A stretch of DNA of 64,000 bases from Coffea arabica (lineage: Eukaryota > Streptophyta > Magnoliopsida > Gentianales > Rubiaceae): positions 10,665,557 to 10,729,556 of the forward strand of contig NC_092320.1 of NCBI RefSeq assembly GCF_036785885.1. The letters run 5' to 3'. Below are positions 12,034-23,700 of the stretch, one piece after another (position 1 is the first letter of the stretch; every line of letters starts with the position of its first letter). The position numbers and the translations under genes are program-made. The notes beneath the pieces are model-generated. The model searched no databases. It was not told the origin of the DNA and saw nothing but the letters and a program-made list of their open reading frames with translations.

Positions 12034-12575
12034 AAGGAAAAATCGTTTAAACCATTTTTTATAGCTTTGCTAAATGAATATTTTCAACTTTCACTTTTTA
12101 AATATTATTTTTACATCCTTTATAAATTTAAGTCAACAAAACTTGGTCTCAACATAAATTTTCAATCACTTTTAGTTTGAAATCACCACAAAACTCATAT
12201 GTGATCATTTTTAGGTACAAAAAAGTCAAATTTCATTTGTTTAAGAACAAAAATGGATATAATTTGGGTTAGGTCTTACTTTTTTAGAGAAAAAAATGAA
12301 TATATAGTTCGGATCAATTTTCATTTTTTTAGAGGCAAAAAATTAATATGAATCAGGTTATTTGTTTTAACTATAAATGATTTATAGTTTTTTGCCCCTA
12401 AAACTACGTGTGAATTATGCGACGGGTTCAAGGTAAAAAGTGATTAAAAACCTACATCATGACCAAATTTTCTTGATTTGAATTTATTAGATATATAAAA
12501 TTAATATTTTAAAAGTAAATGACAACAAAAATCATTTTGACGAAATGTAAAAGACATTTTAAAAGATTTTCCCTT
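12034..12575. mobile_element. Likely MITE, inverted-repeat ends AAGG(A/G)AAAATC
   Basis: The left end AAGGAAAAATCGTTTAAACC matches the reverse complement of the right end, AAGGGAAAATCTTTTAAAAT, imperfectly. The interior is AT-rich and non-coding. Boundaries are approximate and no target-site duplication was established. Confidence 0.5.
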
Positions 12576-13378
12576 TATCACAATGGATAAAAAGAGACCA
12601 GAAACTAGTTACTAGTACAAATAACATAAAGAAATGTAACCAACATTTATTGGAAAATTACAACCCCAAAGATTTGGGACCAAAATCGATTAGAGGTGAC
12701 CATTGAATAAAAGATAAAAACTCTTGTGTGCAAGTGTTCTTAAACCGGGTTTAGTTGAATCTCTCCACGACTCGACCTCTCTTTTAATCCAATTACCACT
12801 CGACTCTTGGTCCAGAAAACTTTAGGAATTTTTAAGTTATCTCTTAAATAAAATAGAGGGCATGCTGAGAGGCCCCCCAAATTGTTGGGTAATAACTGCA
12901 TTTTTTGAACAAATCGAGAACTACATTCAATATTTTTATAAAGTTCAGGGACGTTGAATGATATTACAATTAACCGATGGACTAGTCCTACCCCGAAATG
13001 GACTAGTCCAACAGTAAGACATTTGTCATTATCAAAAAAAAAAAAAAAAAACACATTTGTCTTCTTCTTTATATTAGACCAGCAGCATTTATGGCGTCCT
13101 TTTCAAATTTTCTTAATTCTGACCAATGAAAAACATCACAAGAAGTCTACTTCCACAATTCTGTTCAATACTTTTCTTTGTCAGGTGTAGGGTCTAATCA
13201 GCTGCGGGGAAGAAAATAATCTGAGTTCACATGTGCGAAAAGGAAAAGAATAAAAGATTGAGGAAGCTATATGCATGAAATGTTTAAGCTGCTAAGCAAA
13301 ATCAATCATAATTAGGAATTTGGATTGATTTAGTTGGAGAACCCATTTATCCAAATCCAGTTTCAATCATCAAAACTA
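12576..13378. other. Intergenic stretch
   Basis: About 800 bp of AT-rich sequence with a long A-run near 13036-13051. No gene or recognisable repeat. Confidence 0.4.
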
Positions 13379-13755
13379 GAGTTACAAAGGAATCGAATCG
13401 CTCGTAAGTTGATCGCGAGCAGCGCGAGTTCGAAGTCGAACTGACCAAGTCGAACTCGATTTCGAATTCGAATTTAAAAATACTAATCTCGTTAGCTAGT
13501 AAGGCGACTCAAACTCTATTATATATATATATATTTTTTTTATTTTAATAGTAAAATTATATATATATTTCTAATATTTTAATATTTGTTAAGAAAAAAA
13601 ATTATTATTATTTATTTTTAAAAATAAAATAAACTATTTTTTAAAACTCGATATTGACATTTTGAACTCGTTGAGTTCAAGTTTGGTAAAATTATATTAA
13701 AACTCAACTCTATTAGACTGAAACTCGGTTCGACTCGATTCGTTTACACTCCTAA
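13379..13755. mobile_element. MITE with AATCGA-rich inverted-repeat ends
   Basis: The left end reads GTTACAAAGGAATCGAATCG, and the reverse complement of the right end reads AGTGTAAACGAATCGAGTCG. Both ends are rich in TCGA/CTCGA tetramers around an AT-rich core with TA repeats. The same design occurs at 30071-30399. No coding capacity. Confidence 0.7.
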
Positions 13756-13844
13756 TCAAAACTATCCGCATGACATGTTTTTCCTACTAATTCATGCAGT
13801 ATGTCCTTTTTTTGTTCCATTGTAGATTTGTAAGTGTATGTAGG

Positions 13845-14012
13845 ATGTATTCGGATAGGAGATTAATTGAAAAAAAATGTGTTTGAAAAAATATTATAGT
13901 ATTTTTTATTATGTGATATATGTGAGATAAAAAAATAATTAAAATTTGTATTTATGATATAAGTTAAACAATATTTAAATTTTTTAAAAATCATGCTAAT
14001 TAGACAGATCCT
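13845..14012. mobile_element. GTTTGGAT-type miniature element
   Basis: About 170 bp carrying the motif series 'attcggatagg', 'tattatgtgatatatgtgagataaaaaa' and 'tatttatgatataag'. The same series appears at 29826-29996 and, inverted, at 44925-45118 and 49271-49448. It is a short non-coding family, probably a MITE of hAT-like type judged from its ends; that class is inferred. Confidence 0.6.
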
Positions 14013-15480
14013 ACATTTTGTGACGATGGGAGGAAAAAAAACAGAAGCATCTTCTGACGAATTTCCACAATTCGGCAATATAACAATTTATGGTGGCTGG
14101 TATTCATAATTGAAATTGTGTTTTTTAAACTAATTGAAAATGATTAGTAAACTTAAGAGAAATTTTATTTATCCTTTTTTTCCCTTGTAGCAATGTCATT
14201 ATTTTTTCTCTCATAAATCCAATTGCTCCCGGAGAAATTAGCTTAATTACACCACCTCAAAAATAGCTAAGAGGACAAGAAAATCATAAAGAGGGATTAA
14301 AAAGTTTCAGCCAAAAGGAAAAAGGGGAAAAACACATAAAAGCATTCAAAGGCTGCCGCAGAAAGACGGGAGGAAAAGAATCTTCTTAACTACACTATTT
14401 TATTTTATTTTATTTTTTTAAATTCTAAAAAATACACTAGTTTTACGGTTCAGGAAAAAGTACAAAATGAATTTTGCCAGCCGATAGGCCGTAAATAAGA
14501 ACCAAAACAAAGTCAAAAGTAAATGTGCAATTCGTGGAAATAACAGTAAAACTTTTGAGAATTTCCATTTCTGTTATTCAGCTTTAAAAAGTGAATTTTT
14601 GTATATCATTTTCCAGTTTTTTTTTTTTTTTTACTATATTCGCAAGTCCTAGGTTCGGCTTCCGCCGAATCAAATACGTCAGCTCGTGCTTATGCATATT
14701 CCTAAGGATACTACTCTGATTTCAGTGTTCGGATAAAGTTTGGTGATAGCACAACAATTATTGAGCAGGTAAATTAGTTTACAAGACACTTGCAAAGCAT
14801 ATGGTATCCTTCAATACTTAAATTACGTTATTGTATTTTTATATTTTACATTATCATATATCACTTACTCTTTCTATTTTTACGTCATTAAATTAAGGTA
14901 GCCTTATTTACACGACACTTATAAATTATATCATATTATTCAATAATTTTTTCTTTTTAAGACGGGTGAGAGAATTTGAATTCAAAAATCTCTTATTTAC
15001 AATCTCTACCACCAAATACAACTCTTCCCCGATATCACTCAATGGTTAAATTACATTATTGTATATGACGTGACCAGCTCTTTTATTTTCCATTATTAAA
15101 CTAGTAGTATAATGCAGTGACTTTTTGGATACATCCCATGCAAAATCTTAAATCAAATTTATTGTGGCATTTTCTTATTCCTCATATTTGAGTTCTTTTT
15201 TTTTCCCCCTCTTTCAGGTACGCTGGAGAAAAGATTATATATGAGATTTTTGACAATGCATAAGTTTCTCTCCCAAAGCAACTCTGACAAGAAGGCAATT
15301 TGCGTTGAAGAATTGACCGTAATTCAACTTCTTTCATGACCATTGGGGGCGGTCCGGTTGGCCAAGAGTTCGAATCTCGACACAAACAAGAGTTTGATAT
15401 ATTTGGCTGCCCATAAGATAAGATTGTTTTTTTTTTTTCCTTTTTAATTTTTATAAAGTGCAGCAAAATTAGAGCCCGAA
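14013..15480. other. Intergenic, upstream of the L18a-like gene
   Basis: About 1.5 kb, AT-rich. Near 15345-15440 there is a possible tRNA-derived SINE piece: a B-box-like AGTTCGAATCTCG at about 15366-15378, followed by a T-rich end. The rest shows no gene. Confidence 0.4.
15345..15440 (+). mobile_element. Possible SINE fragment
   Basis: It contains GGTCCGGTTGGCC, which could be an A-box remnant, then AGTTCGAATCTCG, close to the polymerase III B-box. A T-run follows within 60 bp. The match to a SINE is weak and the ends are undefined. Confidence 0.3.
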
Positions 15481-15699
15481 GCTCACAAGAATATTTTACT
15501 CAACAACGGATCATCGGAGAGGAGAGGAGAGGAGAGTAGGAGGCGGAGGAGGCCGTTACCAAACTCTTCTATTCGAAGTCTCTCATTCAAAGTCAGTCCA
15601 AAGTTTATGATTGAAGAAAGATAAAAAGCTTTCCGTCCCATCCACTTCTCCTATGCATAATAGTCAGCGTCAACAATTAATTTTAAACATAAAATAAAT

Positions 15700-15839
15700 C
15701 AAAAGAAATTGGACTCCTCTTTCGTCTCCTCTTCCAACTCCAAACGACCCCCGAGTCTCCTGTCCCTTCATCAATCATCACGAATTGGAGCTCAACCACT
15801 CCAAATAGCCGCTTCCCCAGCTCAAACTCCATAAAGGCA
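15700..15839 (+). promoter_or_regulatory. Probable 5'UTR exon of the L18a-like gene
   Basis: Pyrimidine-rich sequence that ends at a plausible donor (AAAGGCAG|GTTTTC). A matching acceptor, TATATCAG at 16687-16694, opens the exon containing the start codon. The 5' boundary is a guess. Confidence 0.4.
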
Positions 15840-15998
15840 GGTTTTCCCTTCTTTCTTTTTCTTTTAATCTTGGTTTTATATTTGTAGATAGAAAATGGTG
15901 GGGTTTTTTTTTTTTGCGGCGGTTAGAGGTGGTGGGGGTTGAGGAGGCGGGGGAGGGTGTTGGTGCTGTGTTCTTTACTTAATATGTTTCATAAAATT

Positions 15999-16225
15999 TG
16001 TTATGGAATTTCTGGGCCTTGTACGGACAGGTTAACCTTTTCGTAACAATGGTATCAGAGCCAGGCAACGAACCCAACATCCCAGGTTCGAATCTCGTAG
16101 AGGCTCTGCCTCCTTGAAGGGGGAGTCCCAAAATTACCAGGCCGTCGAGGGCGTCGGCCTCTAAGGAGGGGCGTTTGTTATGGAATTTCTGGGCCTTGTA
16201 CGGACAGGTTAACCTTTTCGTAACA
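15999..16225 (+). mobile_element. Miniature LTR retrotransposon (TRIM/SMART type)
   Basis: A complete 227-bp element. Two identical 50-bp terminal repeats, 15999-16048 and 16176-16225, begin TGTTATGG and end GTAACA (TG...CA). A 5-bp target-site duplication, AAATT, flanks it at 15994-15998 and 16226-16230. One base after the left LTR lies a primer-binding site TGGTATCAGAGCC, complementary to the 3' end of initiator tRNA-Met. A purine-rich tract (AAGGAGGGG) precedes the right LTR. There is no coding capacity, so it must have moved using another element's proteins. It sits in the inferred 5'UTR intron of the L18a-like gene. Identical LTRs suggest a recent insertion. Confidence 0.95.
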
Positions 16226-16748
16226 AAATTTGGTATTTTTCTTTGAGGACTTGTATCTTGAATTGCTTTGTATTGAAGTGAAGTGAGATGATTCTAGATT
16301 TTGATTGCGGTTTTCATTTTTTTTTTCTTAATGGGTTTCTTTGGGATTTAGAAGTTTGAGCAATAGGTCTGATAAAGTTGCGAATTTTTAAGCTTCACTT
16401 GGTAAAACCTGAAAAGATTGACAATGCAAGATGGAGCTTGATCGTATGATTTCATGCTCTCACTTTTTAGTGGATTGTTAAATCGATGCTTGAAAAATTA
16501 GATGTTGATGATGAATGAAAAGAAATAGGTGATGTTGTCATAATAATTGCTTATGCGCCTGCGGGGTATAACCTGGTTATTGTATATCAATGTTTGATTG
16601 TTCTGTTACTATGCTCTCTTGCACTACCCTTGACTAAAATTGGTTGTTGAGTGATGGAATAATAGTGAAGTTTATGTCTCTCTCATTATATCAGGTGTTG
16701 TAGAGGTGACAACTGACTATTAGGCGTTTTTTCTTTGGAAAACTACAC

Positions 16749-18579
16749 ATGGATCAAAGTGAGTGCCTTCAGTTGTTAATTTGTTCTACTTCATTTCAGA
16801 GTTACATATTTGATGCCAAGTGCTTGAGTATGAATGTGTTATCGGTATATGTTCCGATTTTGATAATCATGCCGTGATAATGGTATATCATACTGGGAAT
16901 CCAGAAACTGTTGACACTCCTATGAAAAGTCTTTGATCAAACAACGAGTCATCGGGCAAGGAGGAGAGGTAATGTTACGTTAGGTCGGGTGGCATCACTT
17001 CCTCTATTGCGGGCATTGTTCTTCATGGTGTTGTAATAGGGTTTAGGAAGTTGGCATTTGCTAATGCAGTTATGCTTTGGAATTTGACAAATTTATTGTA
17101 ACTCAAACTGGGAAATGTACTGTTAACTTTTGTGCGGGGGTTTTTTTGGGCCCCCGGGGGGCCCGGGGGGGGGAAGAGATTGGTTAACTTGAATGTTGTG
17201 GTCAATGAGACATGCCAATTCAAATTTAAGTTCCGTGAGTGTAAACCTCAACTTGGCAACAGTATGTTTATTAAATCATTGACAGAAGGAAATTTTCAAG
17301 CGTGATGGCCTTGTAACGACTAGATTGGGGCTTGTTGATGTTACAGATATTACTATCGAGGAGGGAGATGTAAAAAGTGGCCTTGAATTGGTGAAATCAG
17401 TTTCAGATAAGCATCTTGATCTTTTGAGACCATCAGCCCGGTATTATTCAATTTTTAAAGGTAGTTATTCTGTTTGTGTGTCATTGTCATGATGTTCTTG
17501 CATTTTGAAGTATCGTCCATATATTTGTTGTTTCTAGATGTTTGTGTCTTGCTCAATGTCTTTCTATTGTTTTACGATTTGGAGATGATATATCTCCTGA
17601 CATATCTATGTGCAATATGTACTAAGTTCAAAAGGTTCACTTCTTGTATTATCAACCTTTTGTCCTTATTCCATTTCAAATTTTATTGCATTATCAATCT
17701 CCTGACCATGTTCCTTCCTTCTTAGGCACTTCTGTTCTTTAATTTGAATAAAGCTTCAGCTGAATGCCATATTCCCCACTTGGGCCATGATAGGTCTAGT
17801 GGCTAAGGTTGAGGCCTTAGGACTTAGAGGTCCTGGGTTCTAATTCCCCCCTTCTTGCTCCCCACTTCTTAAATCTCTCCCTCTCCCTTGCTTAGAGGGA
17901 AAAAAAAAAAAAAACTCATGCAAGTCTTTAGCTTGATTACACACTTTTACAGTTGTAGACTGATAATTTCTTTGTAGTTTTTATGAAAAAGAAAATGAAT
18001 ATGGTAATTACGTGTCTTTTAATGATAGGGCAAGTGGCAGATGCTTCTGACCGTGAGAAGGGTAAATATACCCTGATCAGAGATGCAGATGACTTCCAAC
18101 CAAGCATATATGACAAGCCGTTACCCTGTTTTGGCTGTGGAGTTGGGTGGTTTTCGTACGTCTCTGATCCATATTTACATTTTTCATGATGCCTATCGTT
18201 GCTGCTAGGGGTTGTGCTGTTTCCTTGTGCATCTTTGTCTGATCACCACTTTATTTCTTCAGATTTCTATTAGGATTTGTTTGCCCAATAATGTGGTACT
18301 ATGCCACATTGCTGTATTTTGGTAATTACTACAAAAAGGATCCTAGAGAACGAGCTGGGCTTGCCGCATCTGCAATAGCTGTAAGTACTCCATGCTCTGC
18401 TTATGCACTTGCGCTTACATAGCCTACACAGGTCTTTACATGTGAATTAGCAACCAAAATGCAGGCAATGGCAGGTCTTATATATGCCGTCGAATTTATT
18501 TCTTTACTTATTTTTGGTGCAGGCAATGGCATTTTCTGTTTTCTTGATGATCATCTTAGTGGTGGTTCTACTTTTTTAG
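16749..18579 (+). CDS. Ribosomal-protein-L18a-like small membrane protein
   Basis: The family is named for weak similarity to ribosomal protein L18a but consists of small two-helix membrane proteins; its function is not well defined. Five exons join in phase: 16749-16758, 17347-17460, 18029-18155, 18263-18380 and 18523-18579, giving 141 residues. Exon 1 contributes only ATG plus seven bases. Recognisable segments are DKHLDLLRPSARYYSIFKG, DREKGKYTLIRD, YDKPLPCFGCGVGWFS, WYYATLLYFGNYYKKDPRE and RAGLAASAIAAM. Two hydrophobic helices cover roughly residues 80-100 and 120-140, the second reaching the C-terminus. Exons 2-5 are firm in phase and family fit; exon 1 was chosen because its donor and phase fit and no other ATG does, so it is less certain. 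The LTR mini-element sits in the upstream intron. Confidence 0.8.
17134..17173. repeat. G/C homopolymer palindromic run
   Basis: Within intron 1 of the L18a-like gene, runs of G, T, C and G follow one another, ending in nine consecutive G. It is starkly unlike the AT-rich surroundings. It could be a genuine G-rich hairpin or a sequencing or gap-filling artefact. Confidence 0.6.
17785..17914 (+). mobile_element. tRNA-derived SINE
   Basis: It contains an A-box-like TAGGTCTAGTGGCTAAGG at about 17791-17808, a B-box-like GGGTTCTAATTCC at 17834-17846, and a terminal A-run at 17900-17914. Spacing between the boxes fits a polymerase III internal promoter. It lies in intron 2 of the L18a-like gene in sense orientation. 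Target-site duplications were not resolved. Confidence 0.7.
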
Positions 18580-19380
18580 CTCCCGCCTTGACAGTTGCAC
18601 GTGCTTTGGAGGCATTGGCGGGCAAGGGCGTGTGATTTGGGGATTTGTATATTTTCCTTAACTCAGCTGCGATTTCTGATGTAGATATGATTTCTTAGAA
18701 TCAAATTACACATGACTCCATTTTTCCACCAATCACTATACAGGGGACAAAAAAAACACAGAAAACCGTAGAAAGAAAGAAGGGGAAATGTAACCCGCCA
18801 TCGAAGAAACGACTACAAAATGGGCTAAAGCTCTGTTATAGGAACCGTGATTGAGAGTGTATTCTAGGAACAATAATACTACTATGTTGTTGAATAAATC
18901 ATTTTTTTGGTGCAATGACGACCATGCTCTACTGTTGGCGATGTTAACGAAAAACGACTGATAAAGAGGGTCCAATAAAAACATCTAAAATTCAGGCTCT
19001 TCAAATTAATATTGGTGCTTTACCATTGAAAGCGCCAGGTACTTTTTTTTCCGCGTCTCTTTTGTACATACAAATGCAAATGTATGCGCAGGACAGAGGA
19101 ACCAGAATTCAACGATTAGCTTTATGCTTTACACCACCTAAAAGTCCCTGACGGTTTACCATCATAGGAGAAGGCTAAGTACAAAAATTAGATCCATAGG
19201 GCTCAAAAACTTTTCCGACCCGGTACTCGTGCAAAAATGCACCAGGGACAACAAAATATGAGACTTGTTCCAGTTCAGCCTCAAATAAAATGGGTGATCA
19301 ATAGTTTGCTCAAACCGAAGCAATACAGCAATCAGAACTCATATTTTCATGATGGGTTCGCTCTACACTCACACCTGTTC
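18580..19380. other. Convergent intergenic region
   Basis: This holds the 3'UTRs of the plus-strand L18a-like gene and the minus-strand LYAR-like gene, which converge with 800 bp between stop codons. No further gene is visible. Confidence 0.5.
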
Positions 19381-22080
19381 TTAACTTTTCACTGCTAATC
19401 GTACATACTTGCCATCAATATCAAATCTGGAACTAGAATTGATCTGCAGATAATAATGAAATCCCAATAAGATTATGCTTCATAACAAGAATAGGAACAA
19501 CCAAGTCCTTAAAAGCATCAATTTACCTTTTGCTGAAGAATTTCAGCAACTCTGCTTTCCTCAACTATTGAACCAGATTCCTTGAGAGACTTCAAAACAA
19601 GTTTTATCAGTTTCTTGAATTTCAGTGAGCCATCAGGATTCTGCCAGCATGCAGGAAAACAGTTTTACGTATGGAACAGAAATTTCATCATACACTCTAC
19701 TGGAATGAGAAACATTGGACGACGACGACAATAATAATAATAAACTAGTGGTGTGGAAGAGCTAGAGGAAAGCAATACGCACAGATTTCAGGGATGAAGT
19801 AATCAGCTTCTTCCACTTTATTTTCTTCTTGTCATCTTCGTTTTTAGGAGAGGGATTCACTGACTTGTTGTCTTCAGACACAACTTCTTCATCTTTCTTA
19901 TCCTTCTCTTTCAATTTTTTCATTTTGGTTTCTCTAACATGGATAATTTCGCCATTGCCCAATTCATCAGGCATATCAACCCCAGGTATTTGCCTGGCAT
20001 CGACATTTTCAGACACCTTGAGCTTTCTCTTCTTACTCAACTGCAAATTATCATTTTCTGCCACAGAGTTGTCCTTCTTCGCAGCAATAGTATTAGACGG
20101 CTTCTGTTCTTTTTCTTCCTCAGTGGCTTCGACAGCTTCATTCTTTGCATTGTTTTCAGCTGGAACATCACTCTCCAAAAGGTTTCCTTCACTCTGTTTT
20201 GGCTGCTTTGCTGCATGAAAAGCTTTTGCTTTTGCTATGTGCTTCTTTCCTTCTGCATGGAGAAGCAGGGTTTGCTGACTAGTAACATTGGTATTACACA
20301 GACTGCAAAATAACACATTAACATTATGAAAGCTCAGATCTAACTTAAAAAAATGGGCATAGAAACCAAAATATCTTGACCAAAGCCAAGGATCAAATAA
20401 GGCAAACTGATGCAACAAATCCATCTACACAGAATAATTTACAGCAGGCACAAAGTTTCATATCCCATCCACAACTGAAGAAGATAACTTATTGATTTCC
20501 CAATGAAAGGCTAAAATATAACAATCTTTGTAACTGTCTCAGCTTTACACATCATCACCAGATCTGAAGGATCCCATTTAGCGGGTCTAGGGTTGAGTAA
20601 AGCTCATATTTTTTTAGTTCAAATTTCATAGTATGAGCCAGAAACAAAATCTCTCAAAAAATAATCTAAACAAGAATTGGAAGCAAAAGATGATTTCTGT
20701 ACTCAAAGTACTTGCAAGCTAAAAGCAAAAGCATTAGGTGTTGCAGAGCATATTCCTACCTTACTGAGGATCTGGACTTCATATCATGCAGCTATACATT
20801 ATTGCAGCCAAGTGGTTTTATTTTCTTTCCTTGAACATCTCTTATGTCAAGAATTGACACAATTTTCAATATAGGTACACGGGAAGGGAAGTACCTGCAA
20901 GACCATGGGGCACGTTGAGATAATCCAACATGTATATCAACATCTGGTTTCTGTTTTGAAGCACCGTTAGGCTTATTATTTGAGCCATTAATAGCTTTCC
21001 CTTGTCCCTTTGGACCATATTTTTCCTGAAAATGAGAGTATCATATCACTTTCAATCAGTCAAGAATGATCAAAGCTTATAAACACCAAAATAACTACAT
21101 ACAAGTTAATAATTAGCAAACAAAGTAAAAGATGAAGGCTAAATTCATCATAAGAAAGTTTCAAAATGAGGACAGGCAGTCAGTACCTCAGAAAAATTCA
21201 TATCACAATTGGTTCATATTATTTGCCAGATTACAGACACACATACTCTAGCTCTTCCTGAAAATAGCACCCTTTTTGAATGATTCTCATATATCTTAAT
21301 TGTTCATATCTATGCCTCTTAACATTTCCACTAAAAACTTTAAATTACTATGAGCATTCCAACCGAAAGTCCAATTTCAAATGACTTATGATGTCCGTGT
21401 AATGCCATACTAATACTATACCCATAATATGGTAATTGTTTGATATGTTTATCAATTCTTTTGGTCCTGAACTACTAATAACCCTCAGTTTCAAGCCATT
21501 CAACCCAATGCATTGAGTTCCACAAAGATTGTCCAAAGAAAGTACACATTTTGGCCAAATCAGCTTAGCAACAAGTCAAAAATATTGCTTTTTCTACCAC
21601 ATCAATTACGGTTAAAAAAATCATATTGCCATTAAGGTAATATGGGAAAAAAAAAAAAGAAATATGAACAGATAATCAAGAGCTTGTATAAACTCAAATA
21701 ATAGACAAAATAACAGTTAAAAAAATCCAAAACAAGTAAACGGATAAAATAAAAAGGACAACAAAGAATGAGAAGGGCTCGAAACATACAGCTTCTGTGA
21801 CGCACTGGGTATGGCTTTCAACATTTTGTCGCCCAAATATTTCTCCACAGTCAATGCACGATAGCTGCACAAAATTCACCGAAAAGAAAAGGATGAACAT
21901 TCGAGTAGATTCAATTTTGAAGCAAGAATCAGCTGAATCCAATTCAAGAAATTAAATTTACAAAATTCACGAAAAAACAAGGGAAAGAGAGACCTTGGAT
22001 GCAGAGCAGGTCCTAAAGTGGTTAGGCAGCTTTGGTTTCTTCAAGTTGTCTCCACAGTCTTCACACTGAAACCACACCAT
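19381..22080 (-). CDS. LYAR-type C2HC zinc-finger protein (UBA1C-like)
   Basis: A nucleolar/nuclear nucleic-acid-binding protein; LYAR relatives act in ribosome biogenesis and transcription control. Six exons join in phase: 22080-21994, 21864-21790, 21025-20895, 20302-19783, 19640-19527 and 19443-19381, giving about 329 residues. The start [20 protein letters not shown] is typical. Two LYAR fingers follow: [20 protein letters not shown] and [20 protein letters not shown] third, matrin-like finger is [20 protein letters not shown] with [11 protein letters not shown]. The middle is acidic and lysine-rich (about residues 120-260), probably disordered with nuclear localisation signals. The C-terminal segment [17 protein letters not shown] resembles the conserved winged-helix-like tail of LYAR proteins. 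No disruption found. An Arabidopsis relative is annotated as UBP1-associated; the match is by family, not proven orthology. Confidence 0.92.
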
Positions 22081-23039
22081 TTCTCTCGTGTGTGGATGTT
22101 TACCGATGAAGAAATTTCTGGAGAATGAATCCCGCCTACAAAATTGTCGTTGGAGAATCCTTTGCGGTAAAATCCAGTCGAAGTATAAAGGGCTTCCATT
22201 TGTCAGGGTTTAAGGCTTTTTTAAGTGTTTAGGGTTTTCGGTTTTGGGCTAATGAAAGAATTCGTAGACCGCTTTTAAAATTGTAAAGCCCACATTGTGA
22301 GATAAGTACCGACGAATGTTTGCAGCAGGACTTTGTTTAGAACGCATTTTTATAAATATTATTTTATTTGCATCATAATTATAATTATCAATTAATTTTT
22401 ATATTATCAGTAATCTTTTTATTTCATATACATTATATCACAAAAAAATAACCTCAATAGAAAATTGAATAGTAATGGCAGCAATTGATTGAGTTTAGTA
22501 GTTCCTCATATAAAATTATTGACTCTGGAGATTTAATAATATGGAGAAGACAAAAGTTGTTTTAAGTACCGACAGAATTGGAAGCACCCCTCTTTCAAAG
22601 AGAGGATGATGGGTTATTAACATTTCATTCGATCTGAATGCTACACGAAGAGTGTAAGCCAAATGAGAAAACGGAAAGACCTAGGATGCAGAAGATCGTA
22701 ATATGAGTCATTCGTCATATTTGGATTCATATATCCACCCATGGGGCACTACACTATTTATTCCTAATAATATCTCAAATAATTTCTTTTCCAAAAGCTC
22801 TATTCGCTTAGGCTAGCTTCTAAGTTCAATTCTAGTTAAAATAACTTGAATTATTCAAGCACTAAATGCTAATTCAAATGTAAAATTTAAAATTTATTTC
22901 TTGAATGTGAGTTTAAACCGTCTATACTTAGTTGATTTTTATTTGATCAATTGATCCATTAATCACATATACGATGCCACCTATAAGCTTGGTTTGAAAT
23001 CTTATTTAGGAAGAAGAAGGGAAAAAAAAGCTTGGCCTC
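22081..23039. other. Intergenic, upstream of the LYAR-like gene
   Basis: The first 200 bp should contain the LYAR-like promoter. Around 22325-22480 the sequence resembles the GTTTGGAT-type miniature element ('tatttgcatcataattata', 'atacattatatcacaaaaa') but is degenerate. No gene seen. Confidence 0.4.
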
Positions 23040-23700
23040 TATTTGAATTCTTCATTTTTTTAAAAACAATTTTTTCATTTACAATGCTACAATAATGCAG
23101 AATAAAAACAACACATTCATACAATATATCAAAAATAATTTCAAATAGATAAAAAAAATTGAAAAATAAAATCTACACCATTTTCTTCGTCCATCTATTA
23201 CCACTATCGACCACCATCACAACCACAATTCTCTCCTTCCCATTTCTCCTTATTTTTCCATCTCTATCATCACTCTCCTTTTCTCCTCCATTTCTTTCCT
23301 CCTCCCTTCTCTTTTCTCTCCCCTTTCTCGTCACATCCACCCCTCTCCTCCCTTCCCTCCCCAATTTGGCTGCGACTAGAGGCATCAATTTGGCAAATTG
23401 AGGTCTAATCAAGGAGGGGGGAAGGGAAGGCGGGATGTGACGGGAAAGGGGAAAGGGAGGATGAAGGTAGAGGAAGAGGAAGAGAGAGAGAGAGAGAGAA
23501 AGGAGGGAGCGAGAGGGGTGGTGGGTGGCAGTGTTAATTTTTTAAAAATATAAAAAAAAAATTTAACCTTTAAAAATATTCTAAAATACATTCAAAAAAC
23601 ACCTTAAAAATACCATTAAAAATATCTCTAATAAAAGCTTTTTATATGTATTATTACAGTAAAATATTTCAAAAACATCCCAAAAAACTGATAATTTAGC
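23040..23700. mobile_element. Foldback element with pyrimidine/purine arms
   Basis: A pyrimidine-rich arm (about 23215-23370) is followed by a purine-rich arm (about 23409-23530). Parts are inverted copies: CCCCTTTCTCGTCACATCC at left pairs with GGGATGTGACGGGAAAGGGG at right. AT-rich flanks with 'atgctacaataatgc' and 'attacagtaaaatatttcaaaaac' resemble the ends of the TACTGTAGC-type miniature elements elsewhere in the window. The whole could form a very long hairpin. Boundaries are approximate. Confidence 0.55.

Noticed and set aside
16050-16065. Possible tRNA-Met gene
   Set aside because: Only the 3'-end complement is present; it is the primer-binding site of the LTR element.
17185-17305. 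Open plus-strand frame before exon 2 of the L18a-like gene
   Set aside because: Stops at 17303-17305, does not join in phase with exon 2, and lies beside the anomalous G/C run.
17286-17346. Longer version of L18a-like exon 2 from the acceptor at 17285
   Set aside because: It would need an upstream exon ending in phase 0; the ATG exon at 16749 fits only the TTACAG acceptor at 17346.
18465-18600. Alternative last-exon acceptor at 18464 (GCAATGGCAGG)
   Set aside because: It gives a longer tail without the hydrophobic ending usual for the family; the acceptor at 18522 gives the expected end.
20303-20424. Upstream extension [13 protein letters not shown]... of the LYAR-like fourth exon
   Set aside because: It is intron sequence before the TTTTGCAG acceptor; splicing from 20895 to 20302 restores the third zinc finger exactly.
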